Positions 11,114 through 19,140 of a stretch of 64,000 nucleotides of DNA are shown piece by piece. The position numbers were made by a program, and so were the translations under genes. The stretch's first letter is position 1. Each line of letters opens with the position of its first letter. The DNA comes from Planctomycetota bacterium (GTDB lineage: Bacteria; Planctomycetota; SZUA-567; H5-PLA8): contig JABTUM010000001.1 of the NCBI GenBank assembly GCA_015075375.1, positions 2,723,201-2,787,200 of the forward strand, written 5' to 3'. The notes under the pieces were generated by a model. The model was given only the letters and a program-made list of their open reading frames with translations, had not been told where the DNA came from and did no database searches.

Positions 11114-11563
11114 TTAATCGGACTCGGCCACGATCCAGACTTTAATCACCGCCTCATGACCCGCGGCGACTCGCAGCGTGACATCCGGCGTACCCAGCGT
11201 CTTGAACGGAGCCTCCAGCACCACCGCCGACTCGGGAATCTGGATCTTGTGCTCCTTGAGGATCGCGTCCGCGATCTCCTTGGCGCCCACCGATCCGTAA
11301 AGCTTCTCTTCCTGAGCCTTCGCCGTGATGGTCACCGAGCGACCGTTGATCGTCTCGACCATCTTCTTGAGGTCTTCCAGGCGCTGCGCCTCGCGTTGTG
11401 CGGCGCGCTTGCGCTCGGCCTGAATCTGGCGCTCGGCGTCAGCCGTGCACTGGAAGGCCAATTGGCGCGGAAGCAAGTAGTTACGCGCGAAGCCGACTTT
11501 GACATCGACCACTTCGCCCAGTTTGCCCAGCTTTTCCACATCCGTACGGAGAATGACCTTCAT
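11114..11563 (-). CDS. rplI: 50S ribosomal protein bL9
   Basis: bL9 binds 23S rRNA near the L1 stalk base. The N-terminal RNA-binding domain opens MKVILRTDVEKLGKLGEVVD and contains the family signature VGFARNYLLPRQLA. A long connecting helix (QAERKRAAQREAQRLEDLKK) and a C-terminal globular domain follow. 149 aa is the normal length. A G-rich stretch precedes ATG 11563. Its place in the rpsF-ssb-rpsR-rplI-dnaB series supports the assignment. 161 bp separate it from rpsR; no gene was seen there. Confidence 0.97.
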   Translation of the reverse strand: MKVILRTDVEKLGKLGEVVDVKVGFARNYLLPRQLAFQCTADAERQIQAERKRAAQREAQRLEDLKKMVETINGRSVTITAKAQEEKLYGSVGAKEIADAILKEHKIQIPESAVVLEAPFKTLGTPDVTLRVAAGHEAVIKVWIVAESD

Positions 11564-11724
11564 GGTCTATCCCCCCCTTCACCATGGGGTTATGTATCGG
11601 CAGCCTTGGATCGAGTCCACATGTGCCTTTGGGCACACTTCGTCTAACAGTGCACGCGTGCTTAGCAAGAGACGGACGCCGGATTCCGGAGGATACTTCA
11701 CAGGTCCCGGAATACCCACTACAT

Positions 11725-11934
11725 CTAGCGTCCGACGAAAGGCAGAAGCCCCAGATATCGAGCCCGCTTGACGGCGATTTTAATCCGCCGCTGGCAGAAC
11801 GAGCACGCGCCCGAGCGCTTCCGCGAATACAGCTTGCCTTGCGGTGTGATCAGCTTGGTCAAGGTTCGTACATCCTTGTAGTCCACCAAGCACCGGCTTT
11901 CCTTCATGAAGCGGCAATTGCGTTGTGTAGCCAC
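11725..11934 (-). CDS. rpsR: 30S ribosomal protein bS18
   Basis: Small-subunit protein that pairs with bS6 on the platform. The 69-aa sequence carries the hallmark ending KRARYLGLLPFVGR and the central VDYKDVRTLTKLITPQGK. A pair of Cys in CSFC, with an earlier Cys in RNC and RCL, resembles zinc-ribbon-type S18 proteins; zinc binding is an inference. The start is GTG 11934 with AAGGAGG 10 nt upstream. It lies between ssb and rplI as in many bacteria. Confidence 0.96.
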   Translation of the reverse strand: MATQRNCRFMKESRCLVDYKDVRTLTKLITPQGKLYSRKRSGACSFCQRRIKIAVKRARYLGLLPFVGR

Positions 11935-11978
11935 GGCGTTCCGGCCTCCTTATGGTTTCGATCTATCCCGCATCCCCA

Positions 11979-12470
11979 TCAGAACGGAATATCGTCCTCG
12001 GGGATGTCCAGGTCCTGGTTCACGTCCTCGGCGCTGGGTCCGGTGGGCGCACCTTGCGGAGGACGCTGCTGACCGCGAGCCGGCGGACGCCCGCCGCCTT
12101 CCCGGCTGCCTCCTCCGCCCCCGCCGCCTTCGCCCTTGCTGCCGAGGAACTGCATGCGGTTTCCGATCACCTTCAACTTCGAGCGCTTCTGACCCGTCTG
12201 CCGGTCATCCCACTGGTCCAGCTTCAAGGTGCCTTCCACCAGCACCGGCCGGCCCTTGGAAAGATACTGGCTGGCGATTTCGGCCTGCCGCCCGAAGAGG
12301 TCCACGTCGACGAACGTGACGTCTTCGCGCCATTCGTTCGTCTTGCTGTCCTTGAACTTGCGGTTGATGGCCATCCGCAGGCTCGTCACGGCCGTCCCGG
12401 AAGGCGTGTAGCGCATTTCCGGATCGGCCGTCAGGTTGCCGGCGAGGATCACGATGTTGATGTTGGCCAC
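11979..12470 (-). CDS. ssb: Single-stranded DNA-binding protein
   Basis: Binds ssDNA at replication forks and recruits repair partners. An OB-fold of about 105 residues begins [20 protein letters not shown] and includes [13 protein letters not shown] and the [14 protein letters not shown] segment. A flexible Gly/Arg/Pro-rich linker follows, then the acidic partner-binding tip ending DDIPF. 163 aa is typical. The start is GTG 12470 with GAGGAGG just upstream. It sits between rpsF and rpsR, the classic arrangement. Confidence 0.97.
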   Translation of the reverse strand: MANINIVILAGNLTADPEMRYTPSGTAVTSLRMAINRKFKDSKTNEWREDVTFVDVDLFGRQAEIASQYLSKGRPVLVEGTLKLDQWDDRQTGQKRSKLKVIGNRMQFLGSKGEGGGGGGGSREGGGRPPARGQQRPPQGAPTGPSAEDVNQDLDIPEDDIPF

Positions 12471-12538
12471 GTTCCAACCTCCTCAGCGTCCGCCTGCGAT
12501 GACTGCGCGGCGCGTTGGGCGCCGTTCTGCTGGGCCGA

Positions 12539-13141
12539 TTAGCGCCGTCCGCCGCCGCCACGGTCTCCGCGATCGCCCCGGTCGAAGCGTCCGCCGCCGC
12601 CGCCTTCACGGCCGCCGCCCCCCCCACCGCCGTCGCGCTTGCCGAAGAAGCGCCGTCCGCCGCCCCCGCCGCCGCCCCCACGGTCTCCGCCGCCGCCAAA
12701 GCCGCCAAAGGCCTTGTCGTCGTCGGGCGTAAGCTGCGTCGGGGTCAGCGTGATCCCGTCCTCATCCTTCACGATCAGCGCGCGCATCACCAGCTCGCTG
12801 ATCTGGATGTTGCGCTCCAGCTTCGTCACATTCTCCGGCTCGCACGTGATATGGGCCAGCATGTACAGCCCGCGCTTGCGCTTCTTGATCGAGTACGCCA
12901 GCCGGCGCTCTTCCCACTTGTCGCCGTTGACCCACGCGCCGCCGCTCTTCTCGACCAGTTCCTTGAGCCCGTCGACGACCTTGGTCATGTTCTCGCGCCC
13001 GAGATTCACGTCGACGACCCACATGATCTCGTAGAGCCGATGACCCTTGGGCACATCGCACATGATGATCGGGGGCGCCGCTTCGGGCTTCGGCACCACC
13101 ACGTCGTCCGACCTTACCGCCACTTTTTCCTGTTCGGCCAT
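12539..13141 (-). CDS. rpsF: 30S ribosomal protein bS6 with a long Gly/Arg-rich tail
   Basis: bS6 partners bS18 on the 30S platform. The ferredoxin-like core lies at about residues 34-126 (RLYEIMWVVDVNL, WEERRLAYSIKKRKRGLYM, NIQISELVMRALIV). It is preceded by about 30 extra residues and followed by an acidic linker and a 55-residue low-complexity tail (about 146-200) of Gly runs with Arg, Phe and Asp. Usual bS6 is about 95-135 aa, so at 200 aa this one is markedly extended. GAGGAGG precedes ATG 13141. The tail's role is unknown; RGG-like tails often contact RNA, but that is inference here. Confidence 0.93.
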   Translation of the reverse strand: MAEQEKVAVRSDDVVVPKPEAAPPIIMCDVPKGHRLYEIMWVVDVNLGRENMTKVVDGLKELVEKSGGAWVNGDKWEERRLAYSIKKRKRGLYMLAHITCEPENVTKLERNIQISELVMRALIVKDEDGITLTPTQLTPDDDKAFGGFGGGGDRGGGGGGGGRRFFGKRDGGGGGGGREGGGGGRFDRGDRGDRGGGGRR

Positions 13142-13162
13142 GATCCGTCCGCCTCCTCGGTC

Positions 13163-13825
13163 TTATCCTTCGGTTCCCGTTTCGTCCTTCCGCCGCGGCG
13201 CTCCCGGTCCTTCCGCCTCCGGCGTGCGGTTGTAACGATTCATCGCATCCGCGATTCCGTATCCGGCCCAGACCAGGCAAGCCTCCACGGCCCGCCCCAT
13301 GGACTGCGCCAGCACCTGCTCTTCTTCCTTCCCGAACCGCCCCAACACGTGCCCCGCCAAGTCGCCCGCGGGGCGTGCCGCGCTGTCCTCCCGGCCGCCC
13401 ACGCCCAGCCGCATCCGCGCATACGCCTGGCTGCCCAGGCAGCGTTCGATGTCCTTCAGCCCGTTGTGCCCGCCGGCCGATCCGTCCTGGCGCAGCCGCA
13501 GCCGCCCCACCGGCAGGCTCACGTCGTCCACCACCACCAGCAGGTCCTCGCGCGGGATCTTGTAAAACCCCGCCAAGTCGCGCACCGCTTCGCCGGAGAG
13601 GTTCATGAAGGTCTGCGGCTTGGCCAGCAGCAGCCGGCCGTCGCCCGCCTTCGGGCCGTGGTTGCGGGGCGGCAGCGCCGCTTCCCCGTACTCGGCCTTG
13701 AACTTTTTCCGGTCCAGCGACGCACCCAACAGCATCGCCAGATGGTCCACCACGCGGAACCCCGCGTTATGCCGCGTCTGTTCGTACGACCGGCCGGGGT
13801 TGCCCAAACCCACGATCAGCTTCAC
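13163..13825 (-). CDS. pth: Peptidyl-tRNA hydrolase
   Basis: Releases tRNA from prematurely dropped peptidyl-tRNA. The opening KLIVGLGNPGRSYEQTRHNA contains the catalytic His (RHNAG). KPQTFMNLSGEAV and LLVVVDDVSLPVGRLRLR followed by GSAGGHNGLKDI are the remaining family signatures. GTG 13825 is preferred over a TTG 24 bp upstream because GGAGGG lies about 7 nt ahead and the protein then starts at the usual Met-Lys-Leu-Ile-Val. The C-terminus has about 25 extra polar residues (EAEGPGAPRRKDETGTEG). It lies between rplY and rpsF. Confidence 0.95.
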   Translation of the reverse strand: MKLIVGLGNPGRSYEQTRHNAGFRVVDHLAMLLGASLDRKKFKAEYGEAALPPRNHGPKAGDGRLLLAKPQTFMNLSGEAVRDLAGFYKIPREDLLVVVDDVSLPVGRLRLRQDGSAGGHNGLKDIERCLGSQAYARMRLGVGGREDSAARPAGDLAGHVLGRFGKEEEQVLAQSMGRAVEACLVWAGYGIADAMNRYNRTPEAEGPGAPRRKDETGTEG

Positions 13826-13885
13826 CGGCCCGCCCTCCGCCGCCGTCAAGCCGCCGCGCGGCTGCGCGACGGCTCGTTCGGCAGG

Positions 13886-14581
13886 TTACTTCTTGTCCTT
13901 CTTTTCCTTGTCGCCGCCGGCCGGCTTTCCGCCCTTCGCGTCCTTAGCTTCGCCTTCCGGAGCCTCCACCTTCTTCTCGTTGATGACCTCCGGCTCGGTC
14001 GCGCTCGGAGCCGCGGCCGTCGTCAGATCCTCTTCCTTGCGCGGCGGTTCGCACTGCACCACGACCTCTTCCGGATCGTCCACCGGCTTGACGCCTTCGG
14101 GGAACGGAATCTCGCGCAGGTGCAGCGCCGTGTTCAGTTCCAGGCTGCTCACGTCCACCACGATCTTGTCCGGAATCGCCGTGGGCAGACACTCGACCTC
14201 GATCTCGTGGATCACCAGGTTCACCACGCCGCCGTCGGCCGCGCCCTTCGCGGTGCCCTTGACCGCCACCGGGATATTGACCCGCACGGTCTGGCCGGCG
14301 CGCAGCTCGTTGAAGTCCACGTGCAGGACCAGTTCGCCCAGCGCGTCGAACTGGAGCCCCTTGATCAGGGCCTGCTTGTCGGCTTCGCCTTCGATTTTCA
14401 GGACCACGACGCGGTCCCCGCTATGCAGGAGATGGCCGAACTCGCGCTCGCTGATCGCCAGCGCCAGCCCGATCTTGCCTTCCCCGTAGACCACCGCCGG
14501 GACGAGGCCCTGCATGCGCAGCTTGTTGACTTTGCGAGAGCCCAGCGCCTCGCGCTTTACCGCCTTCAGTTCCGCGACCAT
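13886..14581 (-). CDS. rplY: 50S ribosomal protein bL25 (Ctc/TL5 long form)
   Basis: 5S-rRNA-binding protein of the general-stress CTC family. The N-terminal L25 domain (about 1-95) contains LGSRKVNKLRMQGLVPAVVY and the C-terminal beta domain (about 96-185) ends near PVDDPEEVVVQCEPPRKEED. A Lys/Glu/Ala-rich tail (about 190-231) finishes with GGDKEKKDKK. AAGGAG precedes ATG 14581. The prs-rplY-pth order matches the well-known glmU-prs-ctc-pth cluster of Bacillus. Confidence 0.94.
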   Translation of the reverse strand: MVAELKAVKREALGSRKVNKLRMQGLVPAVVYGEGKIGLALAISEREFGHLLHSGDRVVVLKIEGEADKQALIKGLQFDALGELVLHVDFNELRAGQTVRVNIPVAVKGTAKGAADGGVVNLVIHEIEVECLPTAIPDKIVVDVSSLELNTALHLREIPFPEGVKPVDDPEEVVVQCEPPRKEEDLTTAAAPSATEPEVINEKKVEAPEGEAKDAKGGKPAGGDKEKKDKK

Positions 14582-14677
14582 CGTTTCTTCTCCTTACCGC
14601 GCCGCGCGCCTTCCGCGCGCGGCCGAGTGCTTTGCTTGTGTTACCGGGCGGCTCTAGGCCGCTCCCCCCAAACCATC

Positions 14678-14700
14678 CGCCCGCCGCAGTGCGGCGGGCG
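14678..14700 (-). other. GC-rich hairpin just downstream of prs
   Basis: A perfect 10-bp inverted repeat (14678-14687 pairs with 14691-14700) with a 3-nt loop starts 2 bp past the prs stop on the minus strand. No U-run follows, so it may be an mRNA 3' stabiliser, a processing site or a weak/Rho-assisted terminator. A second GC-rich inverted repeat (8-bp arms at 14601-14608 and 14616-14623) lies closer to rplY. Confidence 0.55.
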
Positions 14701-14702
14701 CT

Positions 14703-15656
14703 TCAGTCGAACAGCTTCGAAATCGACTCGTTCAAGTGCGTCCGCCGGATCGCTTCGGCGAGTACTTCCGAGACGCTCAGCACCACCAGATTGATGTTCT
14801 CGGGGCGCTTCTTGAGCGGGATCGTGTCGCAGACCGCCAGCTCCTTCACCGGCAATCCGTTCAACCGCTCGAACGCGCGTCCGCAGAAGACCGGGTGCGT
14901 ACACATCGTGATGATCTCGCGCGCCCCGAACTCCAGCGCCGTATGCACCGCCTGCGTGATCGAGCCCGCCGTGCTGATCATGTCGTCGACGATCACCACC
15001 GTGCGGCCCTTGATGTCGCCGACCACGTGGCCCTTCTCGACGTCGCTGTCGCCCTTGCGGCGCTTGTCGATCACGGCCAGCTCGCCGTTGAGTTTCTGGG
15101 CGAAGCGATTGGCCAGCTTCATGCGGCCCGGATCGGGGCTCAAGATCGTCAGGTTGTCCATCTTCATGTCGTGGACATGCTGCAACAGCACCGGCCAGGC
15201 ATAGAGATGGTCGAGCGGAATGTCGAAGAAGCCCTGAATCTGCGTCGCGTGCAGGTCCATGCACAGCACGCGGTCGGCGCCGGCGGTGGCGATCAGGTTC
15301 GCGACCAGCTTCGCGGTGATCGGCACGCGGCCTTCGTGCTTGCGGTCCTGCCGAGCGTAGCCGTAGTACGGGATCACGGCCGTGATGCGTTGGGCGCTGG
15401 CGCGCTTGCACGCGTCGATAATCGCCAGCAGCTCCATCAGGTGGTCGTTTACCGGCGGAGAGGTGGGCTGGAGGATGAAGACGTCGCGCCCGCGAATGTC
15501 CTCGAGGATGCGGATCTTAATCTCGCCGTCCGGAAAGCGGCCCACCTCGGCGGCGCCCAGAGGCACGTCGAGGTACGCGCAGACCTGCTCGGCCTGCTTG
15601 GGGTGCGCGTTTCCGCAAAAAATGCGGATCTCGTTCCGGAGCTTCCCGTCAGGCAT
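14703..15656 (-). CDS. prs: Ribose-phosphate pyrophosphokinase
   Basis: Makes PRPP from ribose-5-phosphate and ATP for nucleotide, His and Trp synthesis. Visible motifs are the N-terminal FCGNAHPKQAEQVCAYLDVP, the flexible-loop and dimer region LQPTSPPVNDHLMELL, PYYGYARQDRK (ATP contacts), and the PRPP-binding loop VVIVDDMISTAGSI. Length (317 aa) is normal. It starts 6 bp after the glmU-like stop, so the two are co-transcribed. A strong hairpin follows its stop. Confidence 0.97.
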   Translation of the reverse strand: MPDGKLRNEIRIFCGNAHPKQAEQVCAYLDVPLGAAEVGRFPDGEIKIRILEDIRGRDVFILQPTSPPVNDHLMELLAIIDACKRASAQRITAVIPYYGYARQDRKHEGRVPITAKLVANLIATAGADRVLCMDLHATQIQGFFDIPLDHLYAWPVLLQHVHDMKMDNLTILSPDPGRMKLANRFAQKLNGELAVIDKRRKGDSDVEKGHVVGDIKGRTVVIVDDMISTAGSITQAVHTALEFGAREIITMCTHPVFCGRAFERLNGLPVKELAVCDTIPLKKRPENINLVVLSVSEVLAEAIRRTHLNESISKLFD

Positions 15657-15662
15657 CTCGGG

Positions 15663-16427
15663 TTACCCTTCCTTTCCGGAAAGCGCCGCGCTGGCGCGTT
15701 CGGCCGCGGCCAGCTCTTGCGGCGTGTTGATCCCCAAGCACTCTTCGACGCGCGGTGCCACGATCGCTTCCACTCCTTCGCCGCGCCGCGCGAACCAGCC
15801 CACCGTATCGGTGAGGTAAAACTCGCCCTGCGCGTTGTCGTCCTTCAGGTGCTTCAAGGCCTCGAAGAGCCGCCCCGGTCCGAACGCATACGTCCCGGTG
15901 TTGATCTCCCCGATCTTCCGTTCGTCGGGCGTCGCGTCCTTGTGCTCCACGATGCGCTTAAACGCGCCTGAGCTATCGCGCACGATCCGGCCGTACGCGT
16001 GCTCGCCGCCGACCTGCGCGCTCAAGACCACCGCCGCCGCGCCCGAAGCGCGCTGCCGCGCCACCAGCTCGCGGATGGTCGCCGCGCGGATCAGCGGCAC
16101 GTCGCCCGAAAGCACCACCACCGGCCCGGCGTAGCCGCCCAGACGTTCCTCGGCGCAGCGCGCCGCGTGTCCGGTGCCCTTCTGTTCGAGCTGCAAGGCC
16201 GTCTCCGCGCCGGCGGGCAGAATCTTTTCGACCTGCTCGCGGCCGTACCCCAGCACCGCCACCACGCGTTCGGCTCCGGCCCCGCGCGCGGCCTCGATCA
16301 CCCAATTCACCAGCGGCTTCCCGCGCAGCGGATGCAGGACCTTCGGAAGGTCCGACTGCATGCGCTTGCCCTGCCCCGCGGCCAGCACGATCGCGGCAAA
16401 CGGAATGCGTTCGGCGGAAGCAGCCAC
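15663..16427 (-). CDS. glmU: GlmU-type UDP-GlcNAc pyrophosphorylase domain protein
   Basis: Uridylyltransferase expected to make UDP-N-acetylglucosamine from GlcNAc-1-phosphate and UTP, for peptidoglycan and lipid A. The nucleotide-binding signature is VLAAGQGKRM followed by LPKVLH; VVVLSGDVPLI and GEINTGTYAFGP are the other pyrophosphorylase motifs. The protein stops at INTPQELAAAERASAALSG, exactly where the left-handed beta-helix acetyltransferase half of normal GlmU (about 450 aa) would begin. GTG 16427 is chosen because GGAG lies 5 nt upstream; an in-frame GTG at 16490 would add 21 residues with no domain. Related nucleotidyltransferases cannot be wholly excluded. Confidence 0.85.
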   Translation of the reverse strand: MAASAERIPFAAIVLAAGQGKRMQSDLPKVLHPLRGKPLVNWVIEAARGAGAERVVAVLGYGREQVEKILPAGAETALQLEQKGTGHAARCAEERLGGYAGPVVVLSGDVPLIRAATIRELVARQRASGAAAVVLSAQVGGEHAYGRIVRDSSGAFKRIVEHKDATPDERKIGEINTGTYAFGPGRLFEALKHLKDDNAQGEFYLTDTVGWFARRGEGVEAIVAPRVEECLGINTPQELAAAERASAALSGKEG

Positions 16428-16996
16428 ACGAACTCCACACGCGCGCCGGTACTCGGCGCGCGAACGAAAACCCAAGGCGTCCAGCGCCACACAAGCGCTC
16501 GCCGCCTAACAACCTCGATCGAACCGAACCGTTCAGGCCCCGCCTTGCTCAGGGGCGCATCACGACTCATCCGCTCGCGAGGGGCCCGGACCCGGCGTCG
16601 TCCAACCGCGCAGGCGTCCCTCTAAGTGCGCGCCGGCCAAGCCCTGCATGCAGGCCGCGGCACGCGCTCGTTACTTCCCGCCCCACTGCGGATGGCTTGA
16701 GGTGGAAAGAACTTATCTACTGGCCAGAGCAGGACCTGTCAACGTCAGCACCGAATAATCTGCACCGGTGCAGGTAGTCCTAATTTATAACTAAATTAGC
16801 TATGTATGAGGTATCGTGAGTTAACCGATGCGATTTTAACTTCTGCGCTGACTTTCAAACGCCGGCCCGGTTGAACGCTAAAAAGGCTCTCGGTAATGAC
16901 TTCTGAGTCTGAAAGGTAGCCTGGGGGGGCTACCTACCTTATAGTAAGAAGGCCGGAACGCTCCCACGTTCACCAACCGAAGGCGCGAGACGACGT
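16428..16996. promoter_or_regulatory. 569-bp divergent intergenic region rich in palindromes
   Basis: No credible gene is seen. It separates the minus-strand glmU-prs block from the plus-strand pseudopilin operon and must hold both promoters. Composition falls from GC-rich on the left to AT-richer at 16720-16960. Perfect inverted repeats are CCTGCATGCAGG at 16643-16654, CTGCACCGGTGCAG at 16760-16773, TAATTTA-TAAC-TAAATTA at 16781-16798 and AGGTAGCC-N6-GGCTACCT at 16914-16935. I cannot assign a transcription start with confidence. Confidence 0.6.
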
Positions 16997-17746
16997 ATGA
17001 ACGCAGCGGTTCGCTTCCTGAAGCCTCTTTCGTCCGGCAGCGGGCGCGGCTTCACGATGATCGAACTGCTCGTGGTGATCTCGATCATCGTGCTCGCGAT
17101 GAGCTTGATGATCGGGGGGTTGTCGGACCTCAACCAGCGCCGCCGGCTTTCGGCGGCGGCCGAGACCGTCACCAGCGCGATTGCGCTGGCGCGCAGCACC
17201 GCGATTTCCGAACGCGCCGTCGTCCACGTACGCATCGAGAACAAAGGCGCGAACGCGCAGTACGTGGGCGTGTACCGCTTTCCCAAGACCAGCGACGCGC
17301 TGCGTGCGACGACGGATGCGGAAGTGGTCTTGATGGGCGGCTGGAACGAATCGTCCGATACCGCCCTGCTCACCAACTACCGCGTTTCGGTCAGCCAGCT
17401 TCCGGCGAATACGTGGTTCGAGACCGAGTACGATCCGGCGCAGGTCTGGGACGGCACGCGCGACCGCTTCCAGCCGCTCTCGGTGATCCACCCCGCGCCC
17501 GATACGACGCTGTACTACAAGGACACCAACGACGTCACGCTTCTGCCGCGCGTGATACCGAATTACTCGGCATACGCGGCGAAGGCGCATCAGTTGATTT
17601 ACTTTTATCCCGACGGCTCGGCCTCGGCGAACGTGCTGCTGTTCATTCGCAACGAGTGGAGCCTGGCGTACGTGCAAGTCTGGAAGGGCGGGATGATCCG
17701 CAGCGGCACCGTGCGGAACGTCGCCGACTTCGCGAACCTGGATTGA
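16997..17746 (+). CDS. GspH-like type II secretion pseudopilin
   Basis: 249-aa type IV pilin-like protein. A short basic leader ends at the prepilin peptidase site Gly|Phe in SGRGFTMIELLVV, with the conserved Glu at mature position 5, and leads into one hydrophobic helix (to about residue 50). The soluble part (SAAAETVTSAIALARSTAI) resembles GspH/FimT, in which a polar helix carries Arg/Ala repeats. Prepilin peptidase must be supplied from elsewhere. First of four consecutive pseudopilin genes; the next starts 8 bp downstream. Minor pseudopilins H, I, J and K normally form the tip of a secretion pseudopilus. Confidence 0.87.
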   Translation: MNAAVRFLKPLSSGSGRGFTMIELLVVISIIVLAMSLMIGGLSDLNQRRRLSAAAETVTSAIALARSTAISERAVVHVRIENKGANAQYVGVYRFPKTSDALRATTDAEVVLMGGWNESSDTALLTNYRVSVSQLPANTWFETEYDPAQVWDGTRDRFQPLSVIHPAPDTTLYYKDTNDVTLLPRVIPNYSAYAAKAHQLIYFYPDGSASANVLLFIRNEWSLAYVQVWKGGMIRSGTVRNVADFANLD

Positions 17747-17754
17747 GAGCGCAC

Positions 17755-18396
17755 ATGCGCGAGACGGTTCGAAGCTTACGCCGTAAGGTCCGCGTTCGCC
17801 GCGTGCCGAGTGGCTTTACGCTCGTCGAGATCCTCGCCGCGCTGGCGATCCTTATGATCGGCTTGGGCGCGATCATCGCGATGCTGCTGGGCACGGGGCG
17901 CGAAGGCGCCATCGCCAGCGACCGCAATGCCGCCGCATTGATGCTGAGCGAGGCCGTGCGCGGGATCGAACGCGAACATTTGATCACGAAGGAGCTTTGC
18001 GACGCGCAGCCAGGTCTTATGATTCCAATTACCTCGATCGGGATTCTGGTCGAGACGGTCACGACGTCGGCACTGGGCGACGACAACGCGACGTACGCGG
18101 CGATTCCAGCTTACGGCGGGACGCTGGGCGACGGCAACGACGGGAACCTGAACACCTGGCCGCGCATGCCCGGCAAGCCGCAGCAGTACGGCGCCGGACA
18201 GTACCGCGTGCGCTATCGCCTGGAACGGCATCCCGATTGGGTGCCCGCGCCGGCCGCCGATGTCCTCGAGTCGCCGCAGCGCGGGCTCTACCTCCTCACG
18301 CTCGTCGTCTACAAGGACGAAGCCGGGGACATGTCGAGCCCCGTCCAGATCAGCGATCCGATCACGGTCCTGCTGCGCGACCGGGTGGTGCGCTGA
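17755..18396 (+). CDS. GspI/PilV-like pseudopilin
   Basis: 213 aa. The leader MRETVRSLRRKVRVRRVPSG precedes the cleavage-and-helix segment GFTLVEILAALAILMIGLG with Glu5 present. The helix continues to about residue 43. The soluble domain has no visible Cys pair and no family-specific motif beyond its order between H- and J-like genes. It starts 8 bp after the upstream stop and its TGA shares one base with the next ATG (TGATG), indicating translational coupling. Confidence 0.82.
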   Translation: MRETVRSLRRKVRVRRVPSGFTLVEILAALAILMIGLGAIIAMLLGTGREGAIASDRNAAALMLSEAVRGIEREHLITKELCDAQPGLMIPITSIGILVETVTTSALGDDNATYAAIPAYGGTLGDGNDGNLNTWPRMPGKPQQYGAGQYRVRYRLERHPDWVPAPAADVLESPQRGLYLLTLVVYKDEAGDMSSPVQISDPITVLLRDRVVR

Positions 18397-19109
18397 TGCT
18401 TAAACGCATGCGCACGCACCGGCCGGCCGCGGGCTTTACGCTCGTCGAGATGCTGATCGCCGTCGCCATCGCGGTCCTGATCCTCGCGCTGGTCTTCACG
18501 ATCCTCAACGGCGCTTCGGCCGCGCAGGCCTCGACGCGCAACCGCATCCAGGCCGCCGAAAGCGCGCGGGTCTTTTTCGAGACGCTGGAACGCGACTTGG
18601 CCGGCGCGGCGCCGCGCACGGGCGCGGCCAGCAAAGGCGAACTGATCGAGACCCTGGCGCCGCTGGCTGTCTCCGAGTGGGATGCGGGATTCACCGGACA
18701 GGGCCTGCATTTCTTTACCGCGCGCGACGCGAACGCGCCGGGGGCCGAATTCTTCGCCGTACGCTATTACGTGTGCCGGCGCGACACCAGCACCGACAAG
18801 CGCCTCTTTCGCCGCGTGAACATGAACGGCGATCTCCCCGCGCTCAATTTTGCCGTCGGCAGCGACGACCTCTTGAACGACGCGGTGCTCCTCACCGGCG
18901 TACGCCGCTTGAACGCGCTGCTCGTACGCTGGGATCCGGCCGTGAACGCATTTACCGACGCGAGCGCAACGCCGGGACTGGCGACGCACCTCGAAGTGAT
19001 CCTGCAGTTGGGCGTGGACAGCCTGGACGGGCGCTACACGGCGCAGCAGCAGAGCGACCTGATCTGGACGTTCAGCAAGACGATTCCGATTCCGGCGACG
19101 TTCCCGTAG
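18396..19109 (+). CDS. GspJ-like pseudopilin
   Basis: 237 aa. A short basic leader is followed by AGFTLVEMLIAVAIAVLILA, the prepilin cleavage and helix segment with Glu5. Next comes a polar helix (ASTRNRIQAAESARVFFETL) and a beta-rich domain containing an LERDLAGAAPRTGAA-type stretch typical of GspJ. Coupled to the upstream gene by a TGATG overlap. In type II secretion, J joins I and K at the pseudopilus tip. Confidence 0.83.
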   Translation: MLKRMRTHRPAAGFTLVEMLIAVAIAVLILALVFTILNGASAAQASTRNRIQAAESARVFFETLERDLAGAAPRTGAASKGELIETLAPLAVSEWDAGFTGQGLHFFTARDANAPGAEFFAVRYYVCRRDTSTDKRLFRRVNMNGDLPALNFAVGSDDLLNDAVLLTGVRRLNALLVRWDPAVNAFTDASATPGLATHLEVILQLGVDSLDGRYTAQQQSDLIWTFSKTIPIPATFP

Positions 19110-19140
19110 ACGCGGGCATGTCCCTCGAAGCAAGGCAGGC

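Noticed and set aside
12539..12705. CCGCC/GCC repeats as a tandem DNA repeat or CRISPR-like array
   Set aside because: They are codons of the Gly/Arg-rich tail of bS6; spacing is irregular and there are no unique spacers.
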